Origin: Przewalskia tangutica
Taxonomy: Eukaryota > Streptophyta > Magnoliopsida > Solanales > Solanaceae
Direction: 5' to 3'
Assembly (NCBI GenBank): GCA_029844215.1
Contig: JAQGDG010000160.1
Coordinates: 62,001-126,000, forward strand
Length of the DNA: 64,000 bases
Position numbers and translations under genes: made by a program
The notes under the pieces: model-generated
The model's input: the letters and a program-made list of their open reading frames with translations, nothing else
What the model was told of the DNA's origin: nothing
Databases searched by the model: none
In this document: piece by piece, positions 1 to 11,150 of the stretch
Position numbering within the stretch: position 1 is the stretch's first letter
Layout: each line of letters begins with the position of its first letter

Positions 1-541
1 AACTTTTCTACCAAGGAGGGGGTAGATTTCGCCAGGCTAGGGGTAGGCCCTCGCCAAACTCACCTGGGGGGGAGGTGGACGAAAGGCTAAGGGAGAGGAG
101 AGGATTTTAGACTTGGAGGATAACTTTGTGGATGAAGAACTCTTCATCTTTGGGGGTATTTATAGGTCGAAGTGGCCAACCAATGGCCAAGATTAAGACA
201 AGTGCAAGGCAAGTGTAGGTGAAGATTTACTCCACACAAATATCCTACCAACTCCTCGACTTGTGCACAAGGCACAAAAACGCACTTCCTCTCCATTTCG
301 CCCAATGGACGATTCAAGTCCATCAATGGGTGCCAAGTGTCGCCTCCCGCTGGTCCAAAATGTTTCGCCTCTGAAAAATCCGCAAAAATTAGTAATGGCA
401 TAGCCGAATTTTCCTACGAAAGCCGTGGAAACGCTTCGCCGAAACGATTCTTTTAGTGAGTTGTGCACAAAAACGCCCAAGGCTAACTTTAAGGCAACTT
501 TGACGTATTCCCTCACGCATACTCCGAAATACGGTATAACA
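1..541 (-). repeat. M1 3' LTR, U3 end (truncated by window edge)
   Basis: On the minus strand this begins tgttatacc at 541, directly after the polypurine tract. It matches the outer end of the M1 5' LTR at about 34950-35542, with a purine-rich stretch near 1-110 and the TATA box region in common. The remaining roughly 1.9 kb would lie left of position 1. Confidence 0.88.
157..164 (-). promoter_or_regulatory. TATA box of M1 3' LTR
   Basis: TATAAATA on the minus strand, about 377 bases into the LTR, followed by the short downstream leader seen in the other LTRs. Confidence 0.6.
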
Positions 542-575
542 TTCTCCCTTCCTTAGAAACATTCGTCCGAATGTT
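542..575 (-). other. M1 polypurine tract and upstream hairpin
   Basis: Read on the minus strand, an inverted repeat (stem around gaacattcg/cgaatgttt, 556-574) is followed by the purine run aaggaagggagaa (542-554), which abuts the LTR. This tract primes plus-strand DNA synthesis in LTR retrotransposons. Confidence 0.85.
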
Positions 576-668
576 CCTTCTCAAGACGATTATCGATGAA
601 GCTTAAATAGCTTGTAAGTGCCACACATGGCCACAAAATAACACTTAGGCATAAATGATAATGGAAAT

Positions 669-2160
669 TTACAAGTAGGAAAGTGAATTACCCGGAGGTG
701 GGAATAGGTGAGGATACTTCGCCTCATGTCCTCCTCGGCTTCCCACGTCATCTCCTCCTCGAGCTCGCTCCGCCACAAGACTTTGACGGAAGCCACGCCC
801 TTCGTCCGCAGACGCCTAACTCGACGATCGACTATCGCTATGGGAATCTCTCATACGATAACCCCTGGCCACCGACATCACAATCGGGCGCACTAGATGG
901 ATCCCCGATACATCTCTCAAAGATAGATACGTGAAAACCGGATGCATCGCTCCGGATCGGACGGCAGATCCAACTCATAGGCAACCTTGCCTACCTCGCG
1001 ACAACTAAACGCCCAATGTACTGGGCCGAAGCTTCCCCTTCTTCCCGAATCTCATCACACCCTTCATGGGTGACACCTTTAGGAAAACCCAATCATGAAT
1101 CTCGAACTCAAGATGCCGACGACGATGATCTCGTGATACGATTGCCGACTCGAGTCATCAATAGCCGCTCGGATAAGCTTCACCTTATCCATCGCCACGC
1201 ACCAAACCGTCCCACTAGCCGCACTCGCCCACATCGAACCAACCTATAGGCGATCCGCACTTCCTCCCATACAAGGCCTCATAAGGCGCCATCCGAATAC
1301 CGAGTGGTAGCTATTATTATACGCAAACTCAACTAGAGGCAAATGATCCTCCCAACTACCATCGGTCAATAACACAGATCGCAGATATCCTCGCAGTCCG
1401 GATAGTGCGCTCGCCTCGTCCGTCTGCTCGTGGATGAAATGCGACTGTGCTCACCAAGGCCCCTAAACCCTCCGGGAAGGACCTCCGGTTAGCCAGAACC
1501 GGGCTCTCTCGTCGATATGATCGGGTAGGGACTCCATGCATCGACGATCTCTGATGTAAAGTCCGCATAATCCTCGTGACTAAAAGTCGCCGACGGAAGA
1601 AAATGGGCTGATTTCGCTACCCGCCGACGATAACCCATATAGAATCATGTCTCTCCGAGTGCGAGGTAATCCCGTGATGAAGTCCATGTTGATTACCTCC
1701 TACTTCCGTGTCGATCTCAATCGTCAGAATAAACCACCGTGCCTCCGTGCTCTACCTTCACCGCCGACAACACGGGCACCGAGCTACGAACTCGCAACGC
1801 CCTCTTCAAGCCATCCCACCAATACACGATCTAAGGTCGTGGTACATCTTGGTCGACGGATGGATAGAGTAACGCTACGCGTGCTTCCTGCAACTCGCCA
1901 AGTCCTCAAACATCCGAACACACCGCTTCTCAAACCTTAGCACCCCATCAGGTGCTACCTCAAAAGGACCTTGCCCTCACGTAAGAGTCAGATCACGATA
2001 TCGAATCAAAGCCGATCTCGAATCGCTTTCTTCACATCATCGACGATGGAAGACTCGGCAACCTCACGAACTCGAACCCCACTGCTATCAGAATCAATCA
2101 AACGGACACCAAGGCTCGCTAAATGATGCAAATCACGAACCATGTCCCTCATCTCTAGCT
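669..2160 (-). pseudogene. pol: M1 pol: integrase with GPY/F region and chromodomain-like C-terminus (broken)
   Basis: Integrase inserts the cDNA into the host genome. In minus-strand order, fragments of the catalytic core end near 1400-1450 with a match to the family motif HPQTDGQSERT (seen as HPRADGRGERT). The MAPYEALYG-type segment follows near 1250-1310. The C-terminal piece at about 700-796 contains VKVLWR and EEMTWEAEEDMR and, after a frameshift, YPHLF before a stop at 669-671. This W-T-W-E ending is typical of Tekay/Del chromoviruses, whose chromodomain-like tail is thought to steer insertion to methylated-histone chromatin. There are at least five frame breaks, so no complete protein can be made. 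Boundaries between integrase and RNase H are approximate. Confidence 0.85.
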
Positions 2161-2640
2161 GCACATCTGATAGGCTCCCCATCGACCTACGACTAAGAGC
2201 ATCTGCCACAACATCGCCTTCCGTGGTACAAAGATATCAACATCGTAATCCTTAAGCAACTCTAACCACCGCCTCGCCGTAAGTTCGGCTCCTCCGTCAA
2301 GATATACCGAGGCTCTTGTGGTCCGTAAAAATATCCACGTGAACCCCATACAAATAGTGCCTCCGCATCTTCAAAGCGTGAATCACACCGCCAACTCCAA
2401 ATCACGCGGGTAGTTCCTCGTGTTTCTTCACCGCCGGATTCATATGCTATAACCCCGCCATACCGCATCAACACACATCCCAACCCGATGCCCGACGATC
2501 ACAATACACAACAAAACCATCCGACCCTCCGAAGAGTAAGAACGGGGCGGCCGTCGCCTCTTTCAAGAATCGAAACCCCGCCACAAGCATCACCATCAAA
2601 CTTGGCCGCCTTCCGAGTCACCTAGTCAACGGTGCAGATA
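2161..2640 (-). pseudogene. pol: M1 pol: RNase H (broken)
   Basis: RNase H removes the RNA strand during reverse transcription. The segment is recognised by GCVLMRYGGVIAYES at about 2440-2483, matching the family start GCVLMQ-GKVIAYAS. The stretches YDVDIFVP and then MADALSRRSMGSLS (2168-2209) mark the RNase H/integrase connection in Ty3/gypsy pol. The pieces lie in different minus-strand frames, so at least three indels separate them. The order and spacing agree with an intact ancestor, and only small indels, not large deletions, are visible. Confidence 0.85.
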
Positions 2641-3640
2641 GAAGCAAACTTCTACGAACCGATAATATCCTCGCAAGGCCCGAAATCGCGAACCTCTCGC
2701 CGAGTAAGAGGTCAGGCCAAGTCCTCGATCGCCGATTGGCCGTATCCACTGAATGCCATCACCCGGCAATATGCCCAAGAAACGCCATCAAGTCTACCAA
2801 AACTCACACTTGGAAAACTTGGCGTCATACCGGGTCCCGAGAATCACAAGATACCCTCAAATGCCCGCATGCTCTCGCCCGAGCGAATAAACCAAGATAT
2901 CATCAATGAACACTATCACAAACGTGTCCAAAATGGTTTGAACACTCGGTTCATCAAATCCATGAATACCACGAGCATCGTCAACCCAAAAGACATGACT
3001 CAACTCATAATGCCCGCACGTCCGAATGCATCCTAGGGACATCCACCTCTCTCGACTCGCACTGATGATAGCCCGACCAGAGATCAATCTTGGAGAAACA
3101 TCTCGCACTCGCAACCGTCGAACAAATCATCAATCCGGGAAGGGTATCTGTTTAATGGTCACCCTGCTCACCGTCAGATCAACACATGCGCAGCTGTCCC
3201 GCCCTTCTTCTTCACGAACAATACCGGGCGCTCGTGGAGAAACACTAGGCCTGATGAAGCCCTTCTCCAAAGAAATCCCTAAGCCGATCCTTCAACTCTC
3301 TCAACTCGGCAAGTGCCATTCTCAGTATGGCGGAATGGAAATAGCCGAGTGTCCGCAATATGTCAATACAAACTCAATCTCCTCTCGTGAGGGATACCCG
3401 AGGTCATCCGAAACACGCCTGGGAACTCGACTATCGAATCGATCAAAATCGTACCGCAGCCTTCGTAGATCAAACACCCGAACGAGATTGTAGATATACC
3501 CCTTCGCACCATCTTCCTAGCCTCGAGGTAGGAAATAAACCTACCTCTACGATACCGTGCTCCTCCCACTCAACAACCGGCCTCAGAAACTGAACTGCAT
3601 TACTCTCTCTCAGCACCACATTGGCGTAGCAAAGCTAGCC
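2641..3640 (-). pseudogene. pol: M1 pol: reverse transcriptase (broken)
   Basis: The reverse transcriptase copies the RNA genome to DNA. The N-terminal part near 3500-3560 reads FISYLEARKMVRRG, matching the family start FISxLxARKMI. The catalytic FIDD box of the YxDD motif is at 2899-2910 within FVIVFIDDILVYS, and both metal-binding aspartates are kept. The YGHYE-type sequence upstream is also visible (seen as CGHYELSHVF). The reading frame changes several times between these landmarks. Given the intact catalytic box, some breaks could be sequence errors rather than mutations. Confidence 0.88.
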
Positions 3641-3759
3641 AATCCATCCCCATGATCACGCCGGTCAATCATCTCCAACTCTATCAAGTCGCCAGTGGTC
3701 CGACGATCAGAATGGTCACAGACAAGCTCTATATACCCGCCGAGCTACCACCGAATCAC

Positions 3760-4050
3760 CCATCGCGTAGCTACCGAAAGTGGTCCATGGACTCGTGCTC
3801 TATCCCTATCCTACTAGCAACAAGTGGAGATATATAGACAGTAGAACCCTGATCTATCAAAGCATACACATAAAACCCAGAACGATAAGGTACCGTGACG
3901 ACATCGCGAGGCCTCCCGATCCCGCTTACCGGACAAAGCATAAATGCGCTCGAGGACCGCGAATCGACCCGCGCCACGACCTCGCCACACCGCTGGTCCA
4001 TGAGTACCTTGCCTCCGGCGAGTAATCGCTGGGATGAAGAAGCGCAATGC
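3760..4050 (-). pseudogene. pol: M1 pol: aspartic protease region
   Basis: The protease cuts the polyprotein. The active-site motif is seen as ALIDQGSTVYISP, equivalent to the family D-x-G-[ST] signature. The catalytic Asp codon is at 3852-3854 on the minus strand. It is preceded by a TGTL-like beta strand and followed by a VASRIGIE-like stretch, as expected for retropepsin. Both main frames here stay open for 75-115 codons, so this is one of the better preserved pieces of M1. It directly follows the zinc knuckle, which supports gag-protease order. Confidence 0.82.
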
Positions 4051-4493
4051 ACTCCTCGTAGATCGGGCCCATTACCGCCGCCGCCGGCCGACAAACTTCG
4101 CGAAATGACCGCCGCCACAAGTATAGCAGCTCCGAGTACGCCCCTGCATGGTATCTACCACAACGGGCACACCGAGCGCACTTAACGGTTAGCACCTCGC
4201 TACTCGAAATCAAGTCCCGGGCCCCGACCGCCCGATCGCTCCGCCGCATCAAAATGAGGTAGAGCGCTCGCTACCGCCGTGGTGCAAATCCGACTTCACG
4301 ATGCCGCCACCCCGAGGACCACCAAAAGAACCGACCGCCTGGCCTTCTTCTCGGCTGATATCGCTTACCCGGCGGTCTCTACGCCTCGTGATCCCAACAG
4401 ATGAGCTCGTGATACGGGTTATGTCCATGCCTGGCTGAAGGGACACACCCGCACAAGACTAGGCCATGTAATCATCTAGCCCAGTGACATAGC
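4051..4493 (-). pseudogene. gag: M1 gag, C-terminal part with zinc knuckle (interrupted by P1)
   Basis: Gag packages the element RNA. This part resumes gag after the P1 insertion. Across the junction the sequence 32214 to 4493 rejoins as VHRY-VTGLDDY once one atagc duplication is removed, as in the P5 gag. A LQPGMDI motif follows at about 4430. The zinc knuckle lies at 4089-4128; it reads CYTCGGGHFAKFC and lacks one residue of the C-X2-C-X4-H-X4-C spacing. The frame is broken more than once. The other half of gag is at 32214-32885. Confidence 0.88.
4489..4493. repeat. P1 target-site duplication, left copy (atagc)
   Basis: The five bases atagc directly precede the P1 LTR start and recur at 32214-32218 directly after its end. 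Confidence 0.92.
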
Positions 4494-5947
4494 TGTTATA
4501 CCCCGTAGTTGCAGGGTATGTATGTGAGGACGTACGTACGAGAGTACGGCAGAAAATTTTGAAAAGAAAGAAAGATGTGAGTTTTCACTTTAAAAGTTTC
4601 CTGTTATTTGTGAAGAAAAAGGTTCGTTAACGGGAATTGATTCCCGATTTGGTATTTGGACTTCATAGATTATATTAGAATTTTGAGATTTTATTTTCTG
4701 AATGGTCACGCTGGGCCCACGGAGAAATTTACTGCTTTGGGGCCCGCTTGTTTTTGAGATTTCAGAAATTGATATTTTCTAAGACGAAATATTCTGGCGA
4801 ATCGGGCGACACGTGTCACCCCATGTGGCACCCGCCGATTTTACATTTGTGCACAACACCCGGCTGAGTCGTTGACTAAACGCTTACAGAACTTGCGAAG
4901 GAAAATTCCGGCTATGTCGCTTTGTATTTTTATGATTTTTCCGAGAGACGAAACATTTTGGACCAGCGGAGGGTGAAATGTGTCACCTCACAATGGAGGC
5001 AGTTGGGGCGCACTTGGCCGATTTGGAGTGGCAAGTCAGGCTAGATATTTGTGTAGATATTTGTGAGGGTTTTAAGGAGTAGGGCTAGGTGCACTTGGCT
5101 TGATCTTGGCCTTACACTTGCCTTGCACATGGCTTAATCTTGGCCATTGGTTGGCCTTTGGTTTTGCTATAAATACCCCTCCTGTGAAGACTTATTCATT
5201 CACCTCACTTTGTCTAAGTCTTGAAATCCCTCCTCCTCTAGTAGCTCTCGCCTTAAGCCTCTCTCCCTCCTCCTCCTTGTGGCCTTTGGCCGAGAGTCCC
5301 CTCAGGTGCTAGCCGGGTACCCCTAGCCTAGTTGTTTTCTGCATAATACCCCTTGTTGTGGTATAGAAATACTCCCTAGTATTGTTATAATGCCCAAAAT
5401 ACCTTAGCCTCAGACCTTGTAGTATTCCAAAGATACCTCTTTACGAGAGTCCTAAATACTACCTTTTGTCCTTTAGTCTCAAACCGAAACCCTAAGGAAA
5501 TCTTCATAGTTGGTTGAAGTATTTGAGTAGAAGTTGGTTAGAACTTCTAGGGTTGTTTCGAGTGGTTTGAGCGCCTGAGCGAGCTAAACCTTGCTCAGAC
5601 CGACATTATAACTTGATAATTTTGGGCTTATCGAGGTAATTATCTTGTCCTCTATTGTAATTGGAAATTACATGTTTGTTAGAATATATAGTTCAAGTAT
5701 ACTATATACGGAGCTACTTAGTATTCGCAATGTCTTTTGACTTAAGCTCAAGAATAAAGAATCGAATCGAATCAGATTTACATAGATCAGATTGCAAAGA
5801 GACTTGTAGAATTGTACACGCCCTGTTAGACGTGTAAACCCCCGGTTGGCTTCGTAGCCGCCTCGTTAGAGAGGAGATTTACGCCATGTGGGGAGGTCGC
5901 CAATTTTCTATAGAAAGATAAACTTATGTTTGGGGTTAATAGACGTT
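4494..5947 (+). repeat. P1 5' LTR, segment 1 (interrupted by M2)
   Basis: This starts tgttataccccgtagtt and runs through the U3 region, TATA box and leader. It collinearly matches the P1 3' LTR from 28686 to about 30127. It stops at ttaatagacgtt, where M2 enters. Confidence 0.92.
5168..5175 (+). promoter_or_regulatory. TATA box of P1 5' LTR
   Basis: TATAAATA followed by ccc, 674 bases into the LTR. The same spacing (676) is kept in the paired 3' LTR. Confidence 0.7.
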
Positions 5948-6599
5948 TGTATCACACGACCGATTCCGCCCGTGATCGTGCCTTACCCCGCACCCTAGTG
6001 ATACAACATCGAGTAATCAATGAACATAAACAATACAAGACATATTATGAAATATGAAACAATAATTGAGAAAACTTGCCTTTCTAAGATATATATAAAT
6101 AACAACTTTTTCCAACATGAACGCTTTAATCCTTTTACAAACCCTACCTACAACAAAGACTACAGCACTTAAGAAATGATACGACAACAATGGCGACAGG
6201 TTCCCGCCATACCCCGAATGTAAACACCTACAACAACAGGACTATACCATCGATAAGCCTCCGAGAAACGAGCTTTCCCACACGCCAATCGTGACCCTAA
6301 GAGCGAGGATCAATGATCGCGTACCTTTACTCGCAGATGAACGCAGCCTCGGGCGAGGTCAAGATAACAAACCGAGTATGTGAAACTAAAAATATCAGAA
6401 ATGAAATCATAATAGTCTATAAAGCAGAGACATGTATGATAACCAAACTACAAGCTCACACAATAAGCGCCATGTCAAGTCGTGACTCACGCCTCAAGTC
6501 ATCACTCAAATATAACAACGGGTCTCACGCCCACAACATCAATCATGCCCGTGGAATACCTTTCCTCATCACGGCAATGATGATATGATAACAACAAGA

Positions 6600-7015
6600 C
6601 AAAGAATCCAAATGGAAGCATACCCGCGCGCTACGATCGCGGTCGAGATGTCCAAAGGGAAACAATAAGACAACTTTCCAAATGGACGATACCCGCAGCG
6701 CTACGCATCGTGTCGTGATGTCCAAAGGGAAACAATAGGACAGCATTCCAAATGGACGATACCCGCAGCGCCACGATCGTGTCGGTATGTCCAAAGGGAA
6801 ACAATAGACAGATTCCAAATGGACGATACCCGCAGCGCTACGATCGCGGTCAAGATGTCCAAAAGGAAATCACAAGCGCGATAATCAAAATGGAAACATA
6901 CCCGCGCGCCACGATCGTGTCGTGATATCCAAAGCGATTAACCACAAGACCTTAACCAAAATGGAAGCATACCCGCAGCGCCACGATCGTCAAGATGTCC
7001 AAAGCGATTAACAAC
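6600..7015 (-). repeat. Minisatellite in M2 3' LTR, about 68-70 bp unit, 6 copies
   Basis: Units start with a form of caaatgga(c/a)g(a/c)ata and include acccgc, cgatcgtg and gatgtccaaag. They begin at about 6609, 6678, 6749, 6817, 6887 and 6957. The paired LTR has the same array at 12425-12840. Confidence 0.88.
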
Positions 7016-7149
7016 AATAATACTATCAACGTGAACGCATCTGCGGAATTTCTCCACACCGCCAAGACGCCCAAGTAAGTTCTCAACCACCAACCGACCT
7101 TCTATCGAGAGACGCCAGAATACGTAAACACAACACTTGTATAATAAAG

Positions 7150-7255
7150 GCTATCATCACAAGCATAGGCAAGTTTCACAACAACAAGCATAGGCAAGTT
7201 TCACAACAACAAGATAGGCAAGTTTCACAACAACAAGCATGCAAGTTGCACACAA
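7150..7255 (-). repeat. Short tandem repeat, about 24 bp unit, in M2 3' LTR
   Basis: Repeats of caacaagcataggcaagttt, four copies, some shortened. The same motif, read on the other strand, recurs in the P1 and P5 LTRs, so it is older than the split of these families. Confidence 0.88.
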
Positions 7256-8961
7256 CTCAAAGTACTTTCATTTTATGCCAAAGTCCGGTTTTTAACCCCA
7301 AAGTACTACATACGTTAAGTTCTTTTAAAAGAGATCCATTACTTTTATAAAAGTCACCCGATACCGTAGTATTAGAATGACCAACCCACCTTCCTTTTCA
7401 AAATCAAGTAACAACATTCTTTCCTAAGTTCCAGCTTTGCCTAGTTTCAATTACTCAAGCTTCTCATTTTCAAATGGTTTCATAGTTCCCAAACTTAATC
7501 ACTTGATTCCTTTTAGAACAATTGAGTAACATATGTCATATACGTGAGTAGTTTATTCTTGTTTATAACGATCTTATTACAGCAGCCATGGTCTAGGAAA
7601 TATCATTTTGTCTCATCTTAGCTTCTATGCAGATGGAAGTTTCTACTGGTTTTAATAATACTTAATCACAAAACATTTCCTTTATTAACGCCGCAGTTGG
7701 TTTGTCGATACACATTCTCGATTTCCAAAATCAAGAAACATTCTTAAGACGTTATACCTAACTTTCCATAAAGCTAGTATAACTCTTAAGTTTTCAAAAC
7801 AAATCAAGTATTACTTCTCTCAAAATGATTCAAAACTCTTTGAAATACTTCAAGTTCTTTATTAACACATAACAAGCCGCTTATAGTTCAAATCGCTTAC
7901 CTTTTAAAACCACATGTATTTTCTTACCAACATAAAGCCGTTATAACCAACTTCCCATAAAGCCGTTATAACACTTTATGTTTTACACCAATCAAATACA
8001 TTTAGTACATGTACGCTCACCGCATTTACATAGTTCACACATATCATGCTAGAAGAGATAGGAAGAGGTTCACATACCTCGCGACGAGTATCGACTAATA
8101 GCAAAACGCCCAAGTACTCCCAACCGCTTACTCCTAAAGCCAAGTAGAACGCGCCACACGTAGTACTTCAACCTATAAGGCCACAAGGCGCTTTATTAAC
8201 ATTAAGATCTTATCGTAGAACATTCTACGTAAAATTCGCAAAGACTCTCCCCGCAACAGAATCTCCTCCTCTAACGGCCGCTACCAAGCCAACCAGTGGG
8301 TTATACATCTAACCCGAACGGTACAATTTACTCCACAAGATTACTACACAAGTCTATCAGAATACGCTTCAGCTTCGCCAGCTTAAGTCAAAAGACATTG
8401 CCAACTAACCACGCTCACTTCTATATATAGTATACTTTAACTATATATTCTAACAACATGTAATTTCCAATTACAATAGAGGACAAGATATTTACCTCGA
8501 TAAGCCCATAATTATCCAAGTATAAAGTCGATCCCGCGCAATCGCTTAGCTCCAACTCCGAGCGCCCAACCCGCTCTAAACCACCCTTAGAAGTTCTAAC
8601 TAACTTCTACACAATACTCCAACTGACTACGGAGATTTTCCTAGGGTTTCTGCTTTGTGACTGACGGAAGTATAATAGTATTTCCTGCCAGATAGGTATA
8701 ACCTTAGAATACTACAAGGTATACTGCCAAGGTAATTTGGGCATTATAACAATACTTTGAGAGTATTTCTACACCACAAAGGGGTATTATACTAAAGCAA
8801 CTGTTAGTGGTACCCCACTGCCACACTACTGTGAGGGGGTGTACCTCTGCCAAGGCCTCAGAGAGAGGAGGCCTCTGGCCGAACTCAACACTAAGGGAGG
8901 AGAAGATTTAACACTTAGAAACATTTAGGAAAGGATTTAAGAATTCATCAAAGGGAGAGGG

Positions 8962-8969
8962 TATTTATA
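8962..8969 (-). promoter_or_regulatory. TATA box of M2 3' LTR
   Basis: TATAAATA on the minus strand, 669 bases into the LTR. Confidence 0.68.
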
Positions 8970-9309
8970 GCACAAGCCAAGGCCAACCAATGGCCAAGAT
9001 CGAGCCAAGTGTTACACAAGTGTAGGGCCAAGATATGCCCAAGTGCCCCTAGTCCCTACTCCTTAAAACCTCACAAATATCTACCAAAATATCTACCACT
9101 GACCTCCCAATTCGTCCCACGTGTCGCCCACCTTGCCCACCAACGAGAGGTGCCAAGCCGCCTCTCGTTGGTCCAAAATGTTCCGCCTCTCTAAAAATCC
9201 GCAAAAATAAGAAAAGACATAGCCGAATTTTCCTTCGCAAGTTATGAAAACGCTTTAAAAACGACTCTAACCTGTCAGGCACAAATGCCATTCTACTAAG
9301 CCACTACGG

Positions 9310-9325
9310 GGTGACACGTGTCACC
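9310..9325. promoter_or_regulatory. Palindromic G-box in M2 3' LTR
   Basis: Exact 16-base palindrome GGTGACACGTGTCACC with a CACGTG core, about 310 bases inside the LTR start. Plant bZIP and bHLH factors bind such cores; binding here is inferred. Confidence 0.55.
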
Positions 9326-9638
9326 CTCCTATGGCCCAAAATAAAACATCTTCCAAAATATCCACAATGGCCAAAATCTCAAAACAAAGTGGCTCCCACA
9401 AAACAGAATTTCTCCCGTGGCCCCACGTGACCATTTCCGAAAATAAAATTCCATAATTCTCTAATATTCCAGAAGTCCGAATACCAAACTGGGAATCCAA
9501 TTCCCATTAACGAACCTTTTTCCTTCACAAAACCGAAACTTTTCCGTGGAAAAATCGCTTCTTTCTTCCTTTCCAATCTTTCGTCAGATTCTCGCACGCA
9601 CGCCCTCGCATACATACCCTCGAACTACGGGTATAACA

Positions 9639-9669
9639 TTCTTCCTTAGAAACATTCGTCCCGAATGTT
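9639..9669 (-). other. M2 polypurine tract and upstream hairpin
   Basis: Minus-strand aaggaagaa (9639-9647) abuts the LTR. The preceding inverted repeat at 9651-9669 pairs aacattcg with cgaatgtt around a short ggga-like loop. Confidence 0.85.
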
Positions 9670-9949
9670 CCTTCTAAGTCTCAAAACGAACGCGCCAAGA
9701 TAGTCTTCACTACTATACTTACGAAACAATCCCGCCACACCGCCACGTAAATACCCACGCAAAATACCTACATCCAAGTCCACGAGGAAACACCTCTAAC
9801 ATCACCACAAATAATACTACTTTTGTCACTTTGTCGCGAGCCTTGCTCCAACGACCCAACAAATGGTACCGGCCGCATGCGATCACCGGTCGCCGTGACA
9901 CTCGAATTCTTACCATATTTCCGACATCGCTTAGTATCCAAAACTCGGT
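9670..9949 (-). other. M2 internal tail between integrase remnant and hairpin
   Basis: About 280 bases with no convincing coding match. Minus-strand frames stay open for 80-107 codons but show no family motif I recognise. The equivalent tail in P2 is 21791-22104, so it is inherited, not random. Confidence 0.5.
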
Positions 9950-10384
9950 TACTATCTCTAACGTGGTCATCATTAATCGAACATTCTCGACGGATCTTCG
10001 ATACTTTCCAACATAACAATACGAAGACGGACGCCCTTCCTCCTAAGTCGGACGCAAATGCTAACATATAGGCAACCCGCCTATTCTTCACATGAACTCA
10101 CAAAGGCCCAAAGTAACTCGCTAAGTTCCTTCGCTTCCAAAACTCGCCACACTGTCCCGGTGGTACTTTCAAGAAGACCGACCGCCAACTCAACTCTAAG
10201 CTGCCGCCGCCGATTATCCGCACGATTCCTCCGAGCCGCCGTAACTTCTTCTAGACAAGCTTCACTATCCACATCACCGGAACAAGATCAACCAACTATC
10301 AACCCCGCCAACATCGAACCAATCGACCGCAACTTACACTTCCGCCCGCAAGGCTTCATAAGGCGACATCCGAACATCAAATGG
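9950..10384 (-). pseudogene. pol: M2: integrase C-terminal remnant (GPY/F region)
   Basis: The only piece of pol left in M2. In minus-strand order it starts near 10384 with FDVRMSPYEAL, the counterpart of the integrase MAPYEALYG segment. ADNRRRQL follows near 10200, matching the family ADNRRRDLEF stretch. After frame changes comes a YFGPL-like GPY/F motif near 10100, then AYMLAFASDLGG, the counterpart of the AYRLALPSDL segment. RT, RNase H, protease and the integrase core are missing. The frame is broken repeatedly. P2 holds the same remnant, so pol was lost before the two insertions separated. Confidence 0.78.
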
Positions 10385-11150
10385 TAGCTCAAACGCCTCT
10401 CCACAGAGACAACAATCTCACAACTACCTCAAATTCACGCGACCGCCCGGTGGCGAATGCGATTCGAGACTTACTCGAAGTTCTTAACACATGCTTGGTA
10501 AAACTTCCGTAAACAAAAACAGCCAGAACTGGCTCCACTGCCTCGTCATAAGGTGAAGGTAGGCACCCTGCAGCCTTACAACCTTTCTTATAAATCAACA
10601 TCGCCAAGTGAACGGTCCCGATCAAGAACACGATGGCTGCCCCCATCGCCCACCACCGGCCGAACGCATCCACGAACTCGCACGCTGGTTAACTAAACTT
10701 GGGCCTAGCACCCTCGCGACCCTACCACAAGGCGGACCACCACAACCAGACCCCACCGCCATACATGCCGCTGGTTGACCCGCAACGTGGCCTCAACCCG
10801 ACCCGCAACGCCGCACAATACTAGCTCCCGATCTAACAATCTCACTAATCACGCTACGAAAACCTAGCGGTCTTCTTAGCTCAACTACCCTCTTCATTTC
10901 ACACTACTTGTGGACCTATCCCAAACACACCACGCGCACTAAGCACTCCTATAAGGGTCAAACATAAACATACGCCTCTACCCGAGACGGCCTTACCTCT
11001 AAGGTCTTTGCGTATAAAGCTCTAAGGCTCACACTTTCTATATCATCCAAAATCTTACTCTTTTAAACCACCATGTTTTCTAATCACAACTAACACACAG
11101 CTAACATAACATAGCAATAAAGTTATACTCACCTTGAAAGTTACCAAGGA
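10385..11150 (-). other. M2 post-gag module and pol deletion area
   Basis: Minus-strand sequence between the gag end and the integrase remnant. It holds the conserved post-gag non-coding stretch (gggttgag, gggtcaacc and gtggtcc-like words near 10720-10810) followed by sequence shared with P2 near 21140-21410. I see no open domain. Confidence 0.6.

Larger units (their letters stand above)
5948..9638 (-). repeat. M2 3' LTR
   Basis: In element orientation it starts tgttatacccgtagtt at 9638, next to the polypurine tract, and ends near 5948. The outer end reads tgtatcacacgacc in place of the tgtcacgacc found at 11781. It contains two minisatellites (6600-7015 and 7150-7255). No gene is seen within it. 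Confidence 0.9.
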
